Notes: generated by a model from the letters alone, not told the origin. DNA of 63,380 nt from Bacteroidales bacterium UBA1182 (GCA_002310015.1 DBYQ01000058.1:1-63380), one strand, 5' to 3'. Counted from the first letter of the stretch, positions 1 through 7,466 are shown. Made by a program: numbers and translations.

Positions 1-509
1 AGGCTTATGTGGATAATCTTAATAAGCTGCTGCCTGGAAGCGGGCTTTCTGAGGATTTGTCGCTGGAGGAGATTGTGTGCAAGGCTAATCCGGCTGGTGG
101 CGTATCGGCCAATCAGGGGGTTTTTAATAATGCGGGGCAGATACTTAACCATAATCTTTATTTTACGCAGTTCTGCAAGGGTGGTAAGGCGCTGGCGGAT
201 GGCGCTCTCAAGGCTCAGATTGTTAAGCAGTGGGGCGGCGTGGAGGCGTTCCAAGCGGAGTTCGTGGCCAAGGGCGTGGGTTTGTTTGGCAGCGGATGGG
301 TGTGGCTGTCCCGTGATGCCGATGGATCACTCGTGATTACGCAGGAGTCGGGCGCTTCTAACCCAGTTGTGCACGGTCTCAAGCCGTTGCTTACGTTCGA
401 TGTCTGGGAGCACGCCTACTACCTTGATTATCAGAACCGCCGAGCCGCCCATCTGGATGCCCTCTGGCAGATCCTGGATTGGAGTGTGATAGAAAAACGT
501 TATAAATAG
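1..509 (+). CDS. sodB: Superoxide dismutase, Fe/Mn (cambialistic) type, 5' end outside window
   Basis: Dismutates superoxide to hydrogen peroxide and oxygen in the cytoplasm. The reading frame is open from the first base (Ala-Tyr-Val-Asp-Asn-Leu...), so the N-terminal helix with the first metal-binding His lies upstream of the window. Visible are NHNLYF (second ligand His), the core GSGWVWLS and DVWEHAYYLDY with the last Asp and His ligands. Gln in NNAGQILNH sits where Fe-type enzymes keep it, and the overall sequence resembles the cambialistic enzyme of Porphyromonas, so either Fe or Mn could serve. The stop TAG at 507-509 belongs to the left edge of a palindromic repeat. The next gene, a peroxiredoxin, fits an oxidative-stress pair. 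Confidence 0.96.
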   Translation, partial: AYVDNLNKLLPGSGLSEDLSLEEIVCKANPAGGVSANQGVFNNAGQILNHNLYFTQFCKGGKALADGALKAQIVKQWGGVEAFQAEFVAKGVGLFGSGWVWLSRDADGSLVITQESGASNPVVHGLKPLLTFDVWEHAYYLDYQNRRAAHLDALWQILDWSVIEKRYK

Positions 510-583
510 TACCATTGGGGTCTGTCCCCTTTGGTATCATTTTTGAAAAAAAGTACCAAAGGGGACAGACCCCAATGGTATCA
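507..583. repeat. REP pair A, inverted
   Basis: Two 27-nt cores at 510-536 and 554-580 are exact reverse complements of each other, separated by an A/T-rich spacer. This is the C/G version of the palindrome (outer stem TACCA/TGGTA, centre GGGGACAGACCCC). The TAG at its left edge is the sod stop codon. The pair could fold into one long hairpin in the sod-bcp intergenic transcript. Confidence 0.95.
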
Positions 584-596
584 TTTTTGAGATATT

Positions 597-1049
597 ATGC
601 TGAAAGTTGGAGATAAGATGCCTCAGTTTGAGGTGGTGGACCAAGATGGTCAGGTGGTTCGGTCATCGGACTTTATAGGGAATGGCCGCAAGACGATTGT
701 GTATTTTTACCCCAAGGACAACACGTCGGGCTGCACGGCCGAGGCGTGCTCGTTCCGCGATAATTACGCAGCGCTGACGGCTGCGGGGTACAACGTGGTG
801 GGGGTTAGCAAGGATTCTGCAAAGTCGCACACGGGTTTCCGCGCCAAGTATGAGCTGCCGTTTAGGCTGTTGGCCGATACCTCTACGGAGATGCTGCAGG
901 CGTTTGGAGCTTGGGGCGAGAAGAAGATGTACGGCAAGACTGTTCTGGGCACTTTGCGCCGGACTTTTATCTTTACTGAGGATGGCATCCTGGAGCGCAT
1001 CATCGAGAAAGTTGACACCAAGAATGCTGCAGAACAGGTGCTAAAATGA
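597..1049 (+). CDS. bcp: Thioredoxin-dependent peroxiredoxin, Bcp/PrxQ family
   Basis: Reduces hydrogen peroxide and alkyl hydroperoxides using a thioredoxin-type donor. The 150-residue product has the AhpC/TSA fold with YPKDNTSGCTAEAC: Cys46 is the peroxidatic cysteine after the Pro-x-x-x-Thr motif, and Cys51 is the resolving cysteine placed five residues later as in atypical 2-Cys PrxQ proteins. Length is normal for Bcp. The ATG at 597 lies 16 nt after the REP pair that follows sod. The TGA at 1047-1049 is again the left end (TGATAC) of a palindromic repeat. Confidence 0.96.
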   Translation: MLKVGDKMPQFEVVDQDGQVVRSSDFIGNGRKTIVYFYPKDNTSGCTAEACSFRDNYAALTAAGYNVVGVSKDSAKSHTGFRAKYELPFRLLADTSTEMLQAFGAWGEKKMYGKTVLGTLRRTFIFTEDGILERIIEKVDTKNAAEQVLK

Positions 1050-1122
1050 TACAATTGGGGTCAGACCCCTTTTGTATCATTTTTGAAAATAGTACAAAAG
1101 GGGTCTGACCCCAATTGTACTA
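1047..1122. repeat. REP pair B, inverted
   Basis: Cores at 1050-1076 and 1093-1119 in opposite orientation, A/T version of the outer stem (TACAA/TTGTA). The left copy starts inside TGATAC, whose TGA stops bcp. The right copy ends in GTACTA, just before the alkyltransferase start. Confidence 0.95.
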
Positions 1123-1132
1123 TTTTGTGGAG

Positions 1133-1471
1133 ATGAAGGATTATTTGGATAGAATGACGGTGGAGGAGGCTCGGGTGTTTCAGACGGAGGTGCTGAACAT
1201 CGTTAGCCAGATTCCTCGCGGGAAGGTGACGACATATGGTAATGTCGCGGCCTTGGCGGGGTGGCCGAGCCATTCACGGATGGTGGGAAGGACGCTCAGA
1301 TATATGCCTGGGGCGGAATTGCTGCCCTGTCATCGGGTGGTGAATAAGGAGGGACGGACGGCTCCGGGGTGGAGTGAGCATCGGCCGTTATTGGAGGCTG
1401 AGGGAGTGCAGTTCAAGAGCAACGGGCACGTGGATATGCATCGGCATCTTTGGCATCCGGAGATTATTTGA
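1133..1471 (+). CDS. ogt: MGMT-family methylated-DNA alkyltransferase, DNA-binding/active-site domain only
   Basis: Transfers alkyl groups from O6-alkylguanine to its own cysteine. The 112-residue product consists only of the C-terminal MGMT domain: helix-turn-helix region (IPRGKVTTYGNVAALAG), Arg-finger region (SRMVGRTLR) and the active site LPCHRVV with Cys66 present. Alkyltransferase-like proteins carry Trp there instead, so this one keeps the acceptor. It lacks the N-terminal half of Ada/Ogt, as many compact bacterial homologues do. The ATG at 1133 is preferred because an upstream in-frame TTG at 1115 lies inside the REP. The phytase-like gene follows after 13 nt and may be co-transcribed. 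Confidence 0.85.
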   Translation: MKDYLDRMTVEEARVFQTEVLNIVSQIPRGKVTTYGNVAALAGWPSHSRMVGRTLRYMPGAELLPCHRVVNKEGRTAPGWSEHRPLLEAEGVQFKSNGHVDMHRHLWHPEII

Positions 1472-1484
1472 AAAGCTGACACAT

Positions 1485-2516
1485 ATGTTGTGGAGTTTGT
1501 TATTGACGTCATGTTTCATCATTCCGCCCGGCGATGAGGGGGCGGAGCTGAAGGAGCGTGATTATGGGTTCAGGACTGTGATTGAGGCCGATGTTAAGAA
1601 GGTGACGGCTCAGATGGGGAGCGGTGATTATTCGGGCATCACGTATCTGGGCGGGACGCGGTATGCGGTGGTGGATGACAAGAGGCGTGGCGGCGGGATT
1701 GTGCTGGTGGACATGGACGTTAATTTAAGCGGTAAGGTTAAGGAGGTTTCGGTGAGTGTTCCTGAGGGGACGGTTTCATCGGACATTAGCGATAGGGACA
1801 ATGAGGGGGTGGCTTATAGGGCCGGTTCTTTTGGGGCTGGGACGCTGTTTGTGAGCGCGGAGGCGGATCAGTCTATCAGGGAGTATGGGCTGGACGGGGT
1901 GCCTACGGGGCGTTTTTTAGCGGTTCCCGATGATATGGCTCGGGGCAAGATTAAGAGCAACAGGGGCTTTGAGGCGCTGACTTACAATGAGTTCACGGGG
2001 CTGTTTTGGACTACTACAGAGGATGTGTTGCTTGAGGATGCTTCTTTGGATGCCGGTCTGTTGCGGCTGCAGAGTTTCGGGGCCGATTTGCGGCCTGCGG
2101 GCAGGTTTTTGTATCAGATGGACAGGCCGATGAAGAGTGAGGCTGAGGCTGCTTTGGCGGAGTCATATGTGTTTGGGGTGCCTGCGCTGACGGCTCTCGA
2201 TGACGGGCGGCTGATCGTTTTGGAGCGTGAGGTGTTTGTGCCTAAGGGGGGCGTTTTGGGGAAGTTAAGGAAGTCATTTTGTAGGGTGAATCTTTATGTG
2301 GTGAAACCTGTTGTTGGGGCATCGGAAGTTTTGAGCAAGACGCTGATGTGCAGTTTCACGACTAAGCCGGCATCGGGCAGGTTTGCTGATTATGAGGGGA
2401 TGTGCCTGGGGCCTTTAGTGCCGGACGGGGGGCGGACGCTGATCCTGATCTCAGATTCCCAACATGGAGCCGGCGGGGTGGTTAAGGATTTTGTCAAGGT
2501 GATTGTTTTTAGGTAA
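1485..2516 (+). CDS. Phytase-like/esterase-like domain lipoprotein
   Basis: A 343-residue product similar to the 'esterase-like activity of phytase' family, a beta-propeller-type fold. Function is not established for the family and the substrate is unknown. The ATG at 1485 gives a very short lipoprotein signal, MLWSLLLTSC, with the acceptor Cys at residue 10, suggesting attachment to the envelope. Typical family segments are visible: SGITYLGGTRYAVVDD near the N-terminus, DNEGVAY in the middle, GFEALTYN, and a C-terminal DYEGMCLGP followed by LILISDSQ. It lies 13 nt after the alkyltransferase gene. G-rich codon use in this stretch resembles the flanking genes. Confidence 0.78.
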   Translation: MLWSLLLTSCFIIPPGDEGAELKERDYGFRTVIEADVKKVTAQMGSGDYSGITYLGGTRYAVVDDKRRGGGIVLVDMDVNLSGKVKEVSVSVPEGTVSSDISDRDNEGVAYRAGSFGAGTLFVSAEADQSIREYGLDGVPTGRFLAVPDDMARGKIKSNRGFEALTYNEFTGLFWTTTEDVLLEDASLDAGLLRLQSFGADLRPAGRFLYQMDRPMKSEAEAALAESYVFGVPALTALDDGRLIVLEREVFVPKGGVLGKLRKSFCRVNLYVVKPVVGASEVLSKTLMCSFTTKPASGRFADYEGMCLGPLVPDGGRTLILISDSQHGAGGVVKDFVKVIVFR

Positions 2517-2604
2517 ATGATACAAAAGTGTACCAAAGGGGACAGACCCCAATGGTATCATTTTTTGAAAATAGTACAAAAGGGGTCTGACCCCAATTGT
2601 ACTA
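2517..2604. repeat. REP cluster C, two direct copies plus a half copy
   Basis: Full cores at 2531-2557 (C/G stem version) and 2575-2601 (A/T version) in the same orientation. A truncated left half, TGATACAAAAG, stands at 2518-2528, as if one REP had been cut by arrival of the next. Confidence 0.93.
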
Positions 2605-2610
2605 TTTTGC

Positions 2611-2618
2611 TATATTTG
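2611..2618 (+). promoter_or_regulatory. -7 box TATATTTG of serB
   Basis: Exact match to the Bacteroidetes TAnnTTTG consensus, five bases before the serB ATG at 2624. The expected transcription start would fall on or next to the ATG, suggesting a leaderless message. Confidence 0.6.
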
Positions 2619-2623
2619 CTGAT

Positions 2624-3853
2624 ATGAAAGAGGAGCAGATTTTAATTCGGATTACGGGACAGGACCGGCCGGGACTGACGGCGGCGGTCATGGGGATTTT
2701 GGCAAAGTATGATGCTACGGTGCTGGACATCGGCCAGGCTGATATTCATAACACGCTGTCATTGGGCATTTTGATGCGTATGGACGAGATGAAGAGCGGC
2801 CTTGCTATGAAGGAGCTGCTGTTCAAGGCTACGGAGCTGGGCGTGAATATCGGTTTTTCTCCGATTAGCGACGATGAGTATGAGGATTGGGTAGGGCATC
2901 AGGGTAAGAACCGGTATATTTTGACTGTGCTGGGGCGTCAGCTTGAGGCTCGGCAGATTCAGGCAGCTACTCAAATTCTTGCTGATCAGGGGCTTAATAT
3001 TGATTCTATTCTTCGTCTTACGGGTCGGAAAAGTATTAAAAAACTTGATAAGCAGACGCGTGCTTGCATTGAATTTTCTTTGCGCGGCGAGCCGGTGGAC
3101 AGGCAGAAGATGCATGTTGAGCTGATGAAGATTTCGCAGCAGATGGAGATGGATTTCTCTTTCCAGAAGGACGATATGTTCCGCAGGATGAGGCGGTTAA
3201 TCTGTTTTGATATGGATTCTACGCTCATTCAGGCGGAGTGCATTGACGAATTGGCTGAGCGCAATGGCGTGGGTGCCCAGGTTCGCGCTATTACTGAGAG
3301 CGCGATGCGCGGTGAGATTGATTTCAAGGAGAGTTTTACTCGTCGTGTGGCGTTGCTTAAAGGACTGGATGTCAGTGTGATGCGTGATATTGCTGAGCAT
3401 CTGCCTATGACTGAGGGTGTGGACCGTCTGATGTCAGTTTTGAAGACTTGCGGGTATAAGATTGCTATTCTTTCTGGTGGATTTACGTTCTTTGGCGAGT
3501 ATCTGCAACGGCGTTATGGCATTGATTATGTGTACGCTAACGAGCTTGAGATAGGCGAGGACGGTAAATTGACCGGGCGATATGTGGGTGAGATTGTGGA
3601 TGGGCACAGGAAAGCTGAGTTGCTGCATCTGATTGCTCAGGTGGAGAAGGTGAATCTGGCTCAGACTATTGCTGTGGGCGATGGTGCAAATGCCCTGCCG
3701 ATGATCTCTGAGGCTGGTTTGGGAATTGCGTTCCATGCAAAACCGCGCGTTGTGGCCAATGCAGGGCAGAGTATCAATACCATCGGCCTTGATGGCGTTC
3801 TCTATTTCCTTGGCTTCAAGGATTCCTACCTTGGTGAGCAGGGCAAACTTTAA
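2624..3853 (+). CDS. serB: Phosphoserine phosphatase with two N-terminal ACT domains
   Basis: Last step of serine synthesis: hydrolyses O-phosphoserine. The 409-residue product has two ACT-type domains (about residues 4-80 and 95-165, possible serine sensing) and a HAD phosphatase domain with FDMDSTL (nucleophile Asp), LSGGFTFF (motif II), a Lys-containing GHRKAEL and the Mg motif AVGDGAN. The motif normally reads GDGAND, but here residue 357 is Ala (codon 3692-3694, GCC), so the second motif-IV acid is missing. The following LGIAFHAKP is intact. The ATG at 2624 is chosen because the upstream TTG at 2597 lies in the REP. A good promoter box is directly upstream. Confidence 0.95.
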   Translation: MKEEQILIRITGQDRPGLTAAVMGILAKYDATVLDIGQADIHNTLSLGILMRMDEMKSGLAMKELLFKATELGVNIGFSPISDDEYEDWVGHQGKNRYILTVLGRQLEARQIQAATQILADQGLNIDSILRLTGRKSIKKLDKQTRACIEFSLRGEPVDRQKMHVELMKISQQMEMDFSFQKDDMFRRMRRLICFDMDSTLIQAECIDELAERNGVGAQVRAITESAMRGEIDFKESFTRRVALLKGLDVSVMRDIAEHLPMTEGVDRLMSVLKTCGYKIAILSGGFTFFGEYLQRRYGIDYVYANELEIGEDGKLTGRYVGEIVDGHRKAELLHLIAQVEKVNLAQTIAVGDGANALPMISEAGLGIAFHAKPRVVANAGQSINTIGLDGVLYFLGFKDSYLGEQGKL

Positions 3854-3854
3854 A

Positions 3855-3889
3855 AAAGGTACCAAAGGGGTCAGACCCCAATGGTACTA
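3855..3889. repeat. REP D, single copy between convergent genes
   Basis: Core at 3860-3886, C/G stem version, between serB (plus) and the hypothetical gene on the minus strand. Its right edge TACTA read on the minus strand is TAG, the stop codon of that gene. As a hairpin followed by T runs on both strands it may act as a bidirectional terminator. Confidence 0.9.
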
Positions 3890-4639
3890 TTTTTTGTTGT
3901 GTTCACGCCAGAATTTGTAAAGTTCCTCTCTTTCTTGTTTTATGGTTTCAACTGATGGGACATATCCTTTATTTTCATAGTATCGGAGCATTTCATCAAG
4001 ATAGTAATGTGATTTAGATTCGGTCTCATAGTCTATCTGATTCATGAAACGGGCTTTTTCAAGCAAGAACTCACGATACCGATTGATGCGTTCAAAAAGT
4101 TCTTTCGGTTTGGTATGTATGGTGATTGATGGATTTCCACAATCTCTTGCGAAAGTGATTTCTTTAATGTAGAAATAGTCACAATCTAGTGCGGCTTTTA
4201 CAAATTCGAAAATAAGGGTGTCGCCTGGATGAGGAACGGCGGGAAGTCCGAAACTGAAAGAACATGTTCGGCCATACTCAAAACCGGAAAACAGGAAGGT
4301 GCAGAGATTTTCACCTTCTGATGCAAATAATTGTGGCTTGGAATAGTTCAATTCAAACAGATCCTTATAGATGAGTGGAAGCCATTTGTTGATATTTTGA
4401 GGTGTTTCATTCAGCCTCTCTGCAATCCATTTAATGGTTAATTCCCTCTCCCTAGCTTCGCAAATGTCAGAATACCAATATTCAGCAATCTGAATAAAGC
4501 CTTCAATTATGTGCTCGTAAGGCTTTCCCTGCCCACTCAATAACCTGAGCCAGCGCGCCTCACTAAACAGACAGAATTTGATCTGTTTGTTTTTGGGGAC
4601 GTAATTCTCCAAAGCTGGGCAATCCATCTTTAAATCCAT
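3887..4639 (-). CDS. Hypothetical protein, 250 residues
   Basis: I do not recognise a family. The product has no signal peptide or membrane segment and looks like a cytoplasmic alpha/beta protein. It has a possible helix-turn-helix-like stretch (TIKWIAERLNETPQNINKW, near residues 68-86) and a charged C-terminal helical region. Base composition is clearly more A/T-rich than the neighbours, which suggests later acquisition. An alternative start at 4627 would shorten it by four residues. The stop TAG at 3887-3889 is supplied by the adjoining REP. The next gene on the same strand, upstream, is the UDG-like gene. Confidence 0.6.
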   Translation of the reverse strand: MDLKMDCPALENYVPKNKQIKFCLFSEARWLRLLSGQGKPYEHIIEGFIQIAEYWYSDICEARERELTIKWIAERLNETPQNINKWLPLIYKDLFELNYSKPQLFASEGENLCTFLFSGFEYGRTCSFSFGLPAVPHPGDTLIFEFVKAALDCDYFYIKEITFARDCGNPSITIHTKPKELFERINRYREFLLEKARFMNQIDYETESKSHYYLDEMLRYYENKGYVPSVETIKQEREELYKFWREHNKK

Positions 4640-4668
4640 AGTTGTAGTGTTGGTTAGTATGTTGATAA

Positions 4669-5244
4669 TCAGAATAATATCCGATATGCATCGGCTTTTT
4701 TCTCCAGGGAGAGCGGGTAGGCGCGTGAGGTGGAGGGCATGCGGTAGAAGTCTATGGGGCGGACGATGTTGTTTTGACTGATTGGAATGCTTATGTTGAT
4801 TTTGCTTCCGATGGGCGGGATGGGGCAGTTGAAGGTGCTGGCGATGACTTCTGTGGCTTTTTGGCCGGTGGTGACTATGGTGGTACAGAGGGGAATTTGT
4901 TGGAGCAGTGATGGGATATCGGTCGGCGTTATTACCTCTAGGAAGGCATCGGAGGCATTGTCTTTCAGACGGCGGATTTGGGTGGCGGTGTCGTAGAAAG
5001 CCAGTCCGTTTTGTGTGCAGAAGTCTTTTATGGCTTGCTCATTGAAGCGTTTTTCTTTGATGATGCAGAAGTGGTCTTTATCATTGAAATGTATCAGGCC
5101 GATGATGCGCCAGAAGTCGTTGATCCAGTTGGGGTAATAGAACGGCATGCTCCAGCGGTGGGGCTGGGGCGGGAAACTGCCCAGAAACAGCATCCTGGCG
5201 TTCTCAGGCAAAAATGGCTCAAACGGGTGCTGCTCTATATCCAT
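4669..5244 (-). CDS. Uracil-DNA glycosylase-superfamily protein (MUG-like)
   Basis: Probably a base-excision repair glycosylase acting on uracil or mismatched bases. The 191-residue product begins HPFEPFLPENARMLFLGSFPP, the family's first motif, followed by the YYPNWINDFWR segment seen in this Bacteroidetes subfamily, a TTIVTTGQKA strand, and a late motif PSTSRAY corresponding to the second active-site region. No catalytic test is possible from sequence. A promoter box on the minus strand at 5251-5258 stands only six bases before the ATG, so the message may be leaderless. Confidence 0.82.
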   Translation of the reverse strand: MDIEQHPFEPFLPENARMLFLGSFPPQPHRWSMPFYYPNWINDFWRIIGLIHFNDKDHFCIIKEKRFNEQAIKDFCTQNGLAFYDTATQIRRLKDNASDAFLEVITPTDIPSLLQQIPLCTTIVTTGQKATEVIASTFNCPIPPIGSKINISIPISQNNIVRPIDFYRMPSTSRAYPLSLEKKADAYRILF

Positions 5245-5250
5245 CGCTCA

Positions 5251-5258
5251 CAAAGATA
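5251..5258 (-). promoter_or_regulatory. -7 box TATCTTTG of the UDG-like gene
   Basis: CAAAGATA on the plus strand is an exact TAnnTTTG box on the minus strand, with the start codon at 5244 only six bases downstream. Confidence 0.55.
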
Positions 5259-5263
5259 CAAAA

Positions 5264-5339
5264 TGATACAAAAGGGGTCAGACCCCAATTGTATCATTTT
5301 TGAAAATAGTACAATTGGGGTCTGACCCCTTTTGTACTT
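5264..5339. repeat. REP pair E, inverted, upstream of the transposase
   Basis: Cores at 5267-5293 and 5310-5336, opposite orientations, A/T stem version with extended TGATAC...GTATCA ends on the first copy. They form the left flank of the RAYT gene. Confidence 0.95.
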
Positions 5340-5345
5340 TTTTTA

Positions 5346-5353
5346 TATCTTTG
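5346..5353 (+). promoter_or_regulatory. -7 box TATCTTTG of the RAYT
   Basis: Exact consensus match, ten bases after the REP pair and 26 bases before the RAYT ATG at 5380. Confidence 0.6.
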
Positions 5354-5379
5354 CGATATAATCAATTTGTTTGCAAACC

Positions 5380-6192
5380 ATGGCACGAAAATTAAGATTG
5401 GCCAGCGATTCTGGCATTTACCATGTGATTCTGCGCGGGGTGAACCGGCAGGACATTTTCGAGAACGAGAAAGATTTTCTCAAGTTTTTGAGTCTGATGG
5501 AGCGCTTGGCGTTTCCGGTGGATGAGACTGGGCATCGGGTTCCTCCTTTGCTGGTCATTTACGCTTATTGCCTGATGCCTAATCATGTGCATCTGCTGCT
5601 TAGGGAACAGCCCGGAATGTTGGTATCGGACGCAATAAAGTGGATATCAGGCACTTATGCGGGTTATTTTAATTTAAAGTACGAGCATGTTGGGCACCTT
5701 TTTCAGGACCGTTTCAGGAGTGAGGTGGTGAATGATTGGGAGTATTTTGTGACTTTGTTGCGGTACATTCATCAGAATCCGGTGGCTGGAGGGCTGGCGG
5801 ACAATGTGAGGTATTACAGGTGGAGCAGTTGGCGCGAGTATGATCCGGAGATGGTTTGTGATGTTCCGATATGTGCGACTCAGGCTGTTTTCACTAAGAT
5901 TTCGTTCGATGCGCTGGAGGAATTGGTTGATACGCCGCTGCCAAAAACGCAGAGAATTCTGGATTTTGATAGCGATTCCGGGAGGCGGGTGACCGATGAG
6001 AGGTTGCGTGAGTATATTAAGGCGGAGTTTGGGATTGCGGAAGTGCCTGCTATTCAGCATCTTGAGAAGGAGAAACGGAATGAGATTGTAAAAAAACTGC
6101 TGGAGTTTTGTGGAAATGTGATGCAGATTTCTCGCGTGACCGGTATCAGCCGCGGGGTTATCAGCAGGCTCAATAGAGCAATTGGGGTCTGA
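5380..6192 (+). CDS. REP-associated tyrosine transposase (RAYT, Y1 HUH family)
   Basis: Single-strand HUH endonuclease related to IS200/IS605 transposases, domesticated relatives of which are thought to move REP palindromes. In the 270-residue product the HUH motif is PNHVHLLL (His69, His71) and the nucleophile is Tyr129 in LLRYIHQNPVAGGL. The N-terminus RLASDSGIYHVILRGVNRQ and the FQDRFRSEVV segment are typical of RAYTs. A C-terminal helix-turn-helix (MQISRVTGISRGVISRLNRA) may bind DNA. The gene is flanked by REP pairs on both sides, and its stop TGA (6190-6192) lies inside the core of the following REP, giving it the final residues Ala-Ile-Gly-Val. All catalytic residues are present, so it is likely active. 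Confidence 0.93.
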   Translation: MARKLRLASDSGIYHVILRGVNRQDIFENEKDFLKFLSLMERLAFPVDETGHRVPPLLVIYAYCLMPNHVHLLLREQPGMLVSDAIKWISGTYAGYFNLKYEHVGHLFQDRFRSEVVNDWEYFVTLLRYIHQNPVAGGLADNVRYYRWSSWREYDPEMVCDVPICATQAVFTKISFDALEELVDTPLPKTQRILDFDSDSGRRVTDERLREYIKAEFGIAEVPAIQHLEKEKRNEIVKKLLEFCGNVMQISRVTGISRGVISRLNRAIGV

Positions 6193-6324
6193 CCCCTTTT
6201 GCATCATTTTTTGAAAAATAGAGCAATTGGGGTCTGACCCCAATTGCACGTTTTTTGTATATTTGCGTGATGAATTCGAGTAAAATAGTACAAAAGGGGT
6301 CTGACCCCAATTGCACCAATTGCA
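6174..6324. repeat. REP cluster F, three copies
   Basis: Cores at 6177-6203, 6222-6248 (a fully complementary AATT version) and 6289-6315. The first contains the RAYT stop codon. The third lies between the manA promoter and the conserved part of ManA. A short duplicate CAATTGCA follows at 6317-6324. Confidence 0.93.
6258..6265 (+). promoter_or_regulatory. -7 box TATATTTG of manA
   Basis: Exact TAnnTTTG match between the second and third REP, four bases before the ATG at 6270. Confidence 0.55.
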
Positions 6325-7355
6325 CATATCCGATGCTGTTTGAGCCGAACCTGCACACGGTGGTGTGGGGCGGGGAGCGGTTGTGCCGATGGAAGGGGCT
6401 TCCGGAGCAGGACCATGTGGGCGAGAGCTGGGAGGTGAGCGCTGTAGAGAGTTCGCCTTCAGTTGTTGCTAATGGTTCATGGACAGGGAAAACACTTCCG
6501 GAGGTGGTGGCATCGGCCCCAGAGGAGATTCTGGGCAAGGCTGTGGCTAGGCGTTACGGCGGACGGATGCCTCTGCTGGTGAAGTTTATCGACGCACGGA
6601 ATGATCTGAGCATTCAGGTTCACCCCAATGATGAGATGGCTCTGCGCGAGCATAACAAGCTGGGTAAGAGCGAGATGTGGTATGTTTTGGATGCTGAGCC
6701 GGGGGCTTGTATTTATGCTGGTTTCAAGAAGAAGCTTGGGGCCGATGAGTACAAGCGGATGGTGGAGGATGGGACTATCACTGAGGCACTTGCGCGGCAT
6801 GAGGCGCATGCGGGTGATGTTTTTTACATTCCGGCGGGGCGTGTGCATGCCATTTGCTGTGGAATATTATTGGCCGAGATTCAGCAGTCATCGGACGTAA
6901 CTTATAGGATATTTGACTATAACAGGTTGGGGCTGGACGGCAAGCCGCGCGAACTCCATACTGCCTATGCTGCTCAGGCACTTAACTACAAGGTGGAGCG
7001 GAAATACAGGACTGATTATGCGGTGCGGAATGACCGGGCGAACCTGATTATGGAGTCTAAGTTCTTTAGCGCCCGCGTGACGGAGGTGGATCATGAGTTT
7101 CATCGGAATCTGCTTAAATACGACAGTTTTATCATTACGATGTGCCTCAAGGGCGATTGTGTGATTAAGGTGCGTGCTACTGGTGATGAGGTGATTTTGA
7201 AGGAGGGGTTCAGTTGCTTGATTCCGGCGGCGGTTGCGGACTATGATATCAGGCCTGTTGGGGGTTCCTGCAAGGTTTTGGATGCGTTTATTGATAATCA
7301 GCGGGGAGGTTTGATGAATAGGATTCATCGGCTTTTCCACAAGAACAAATATTGA
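6270..7355 (+). CDS. manA: Mannose-6-phosphate isomerase, class I
   Basis: Interconverts fructose-6-phosphate and mannose-6-phosphate, the first step towards GDP-mannose. A cupin-fold Zn enzyme. The segments LSIQVHPNDEMA (ligand His), KSEMWYVL, GDVFYIPAGRVHAI and SSDVTYRIFDYNR are all present. The frame from ATG 6270 runs MNSSKI, then through a REP (IVQKGSDPNC), then into the conserved YPMLFEPNLHTVVWGG. An alternative ATG at 6333 would skip the REP-encoded residues. The promoter box is so close that 6270 would be leaderless, while 6333 would leave the REP in the 5' leader. manC follows after about 110 nt containing two more REPs. Confidence 0.92.
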   Translation: MNSSKIVQKGSDPNCTNCTYPMLFEPNLHTVVWGGERLCRWKGLPEQDHVGESWEVSAVESSPSVVANGSWTGKTLPEVVASAPEEILGKAVARRYGGRMPLLVKFIDARNDLSIQVHPNDEMALREHNKLGKSEMWYVLDAEPGACIYAGFKKKLGADEYKRMVEDGTITEALARHEAHAGDVFYIPAGRVHAICCGILLAEIQQSSDVTYRIFDYNRLGLDGKPRELHTAYAAQALNYKVERKYRTDYAVRNDRANLIMESKFFSARVTEVDHEFHRNLLKYDSFIITMCLKGDCVIKVRATGDEVILKEGFSCLIPAAVADYDIRPVGGSCKVLDAFIDNQRGGLMNRIHRLFHKNKY

Positions 7356-7368
7356 AAATTAAGCAAAA

Positions 7369-7450
7369 TGATACCATTGGGGTCTGTCCCCTTTGGTATC
7401 ATTTTCAAAAAAAACAGTACAAAAGGGGTCTGACCCCAATTGTATCATTT
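7369..7450. repeat. REP pair G between manA and manC
   Basis: Cores at 7372-7398 (C/G version) and 7418-7444 (A/T version) in inverted orientation. No promoter box is seen between them and manC, so they may be an intra-operon hairpin. Confidence 0.93.
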
Positions 7451-7466
7451 TTTAGAGAAAAGAGAT

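Noticed and set aside
1374..1484. Longer N-terminus of the phytase-like gene
   Set aside because: It would overlap the alkyltransferase gene by nearly 100 bases and hide the lipoprotein signal that starts at 1485.
6170..6538. Minus-strand frames across the REPs and manA start
   Set aside because: They overlap manA and the RAYT end antisense and consist of REP translation plus non-coding-like residues.
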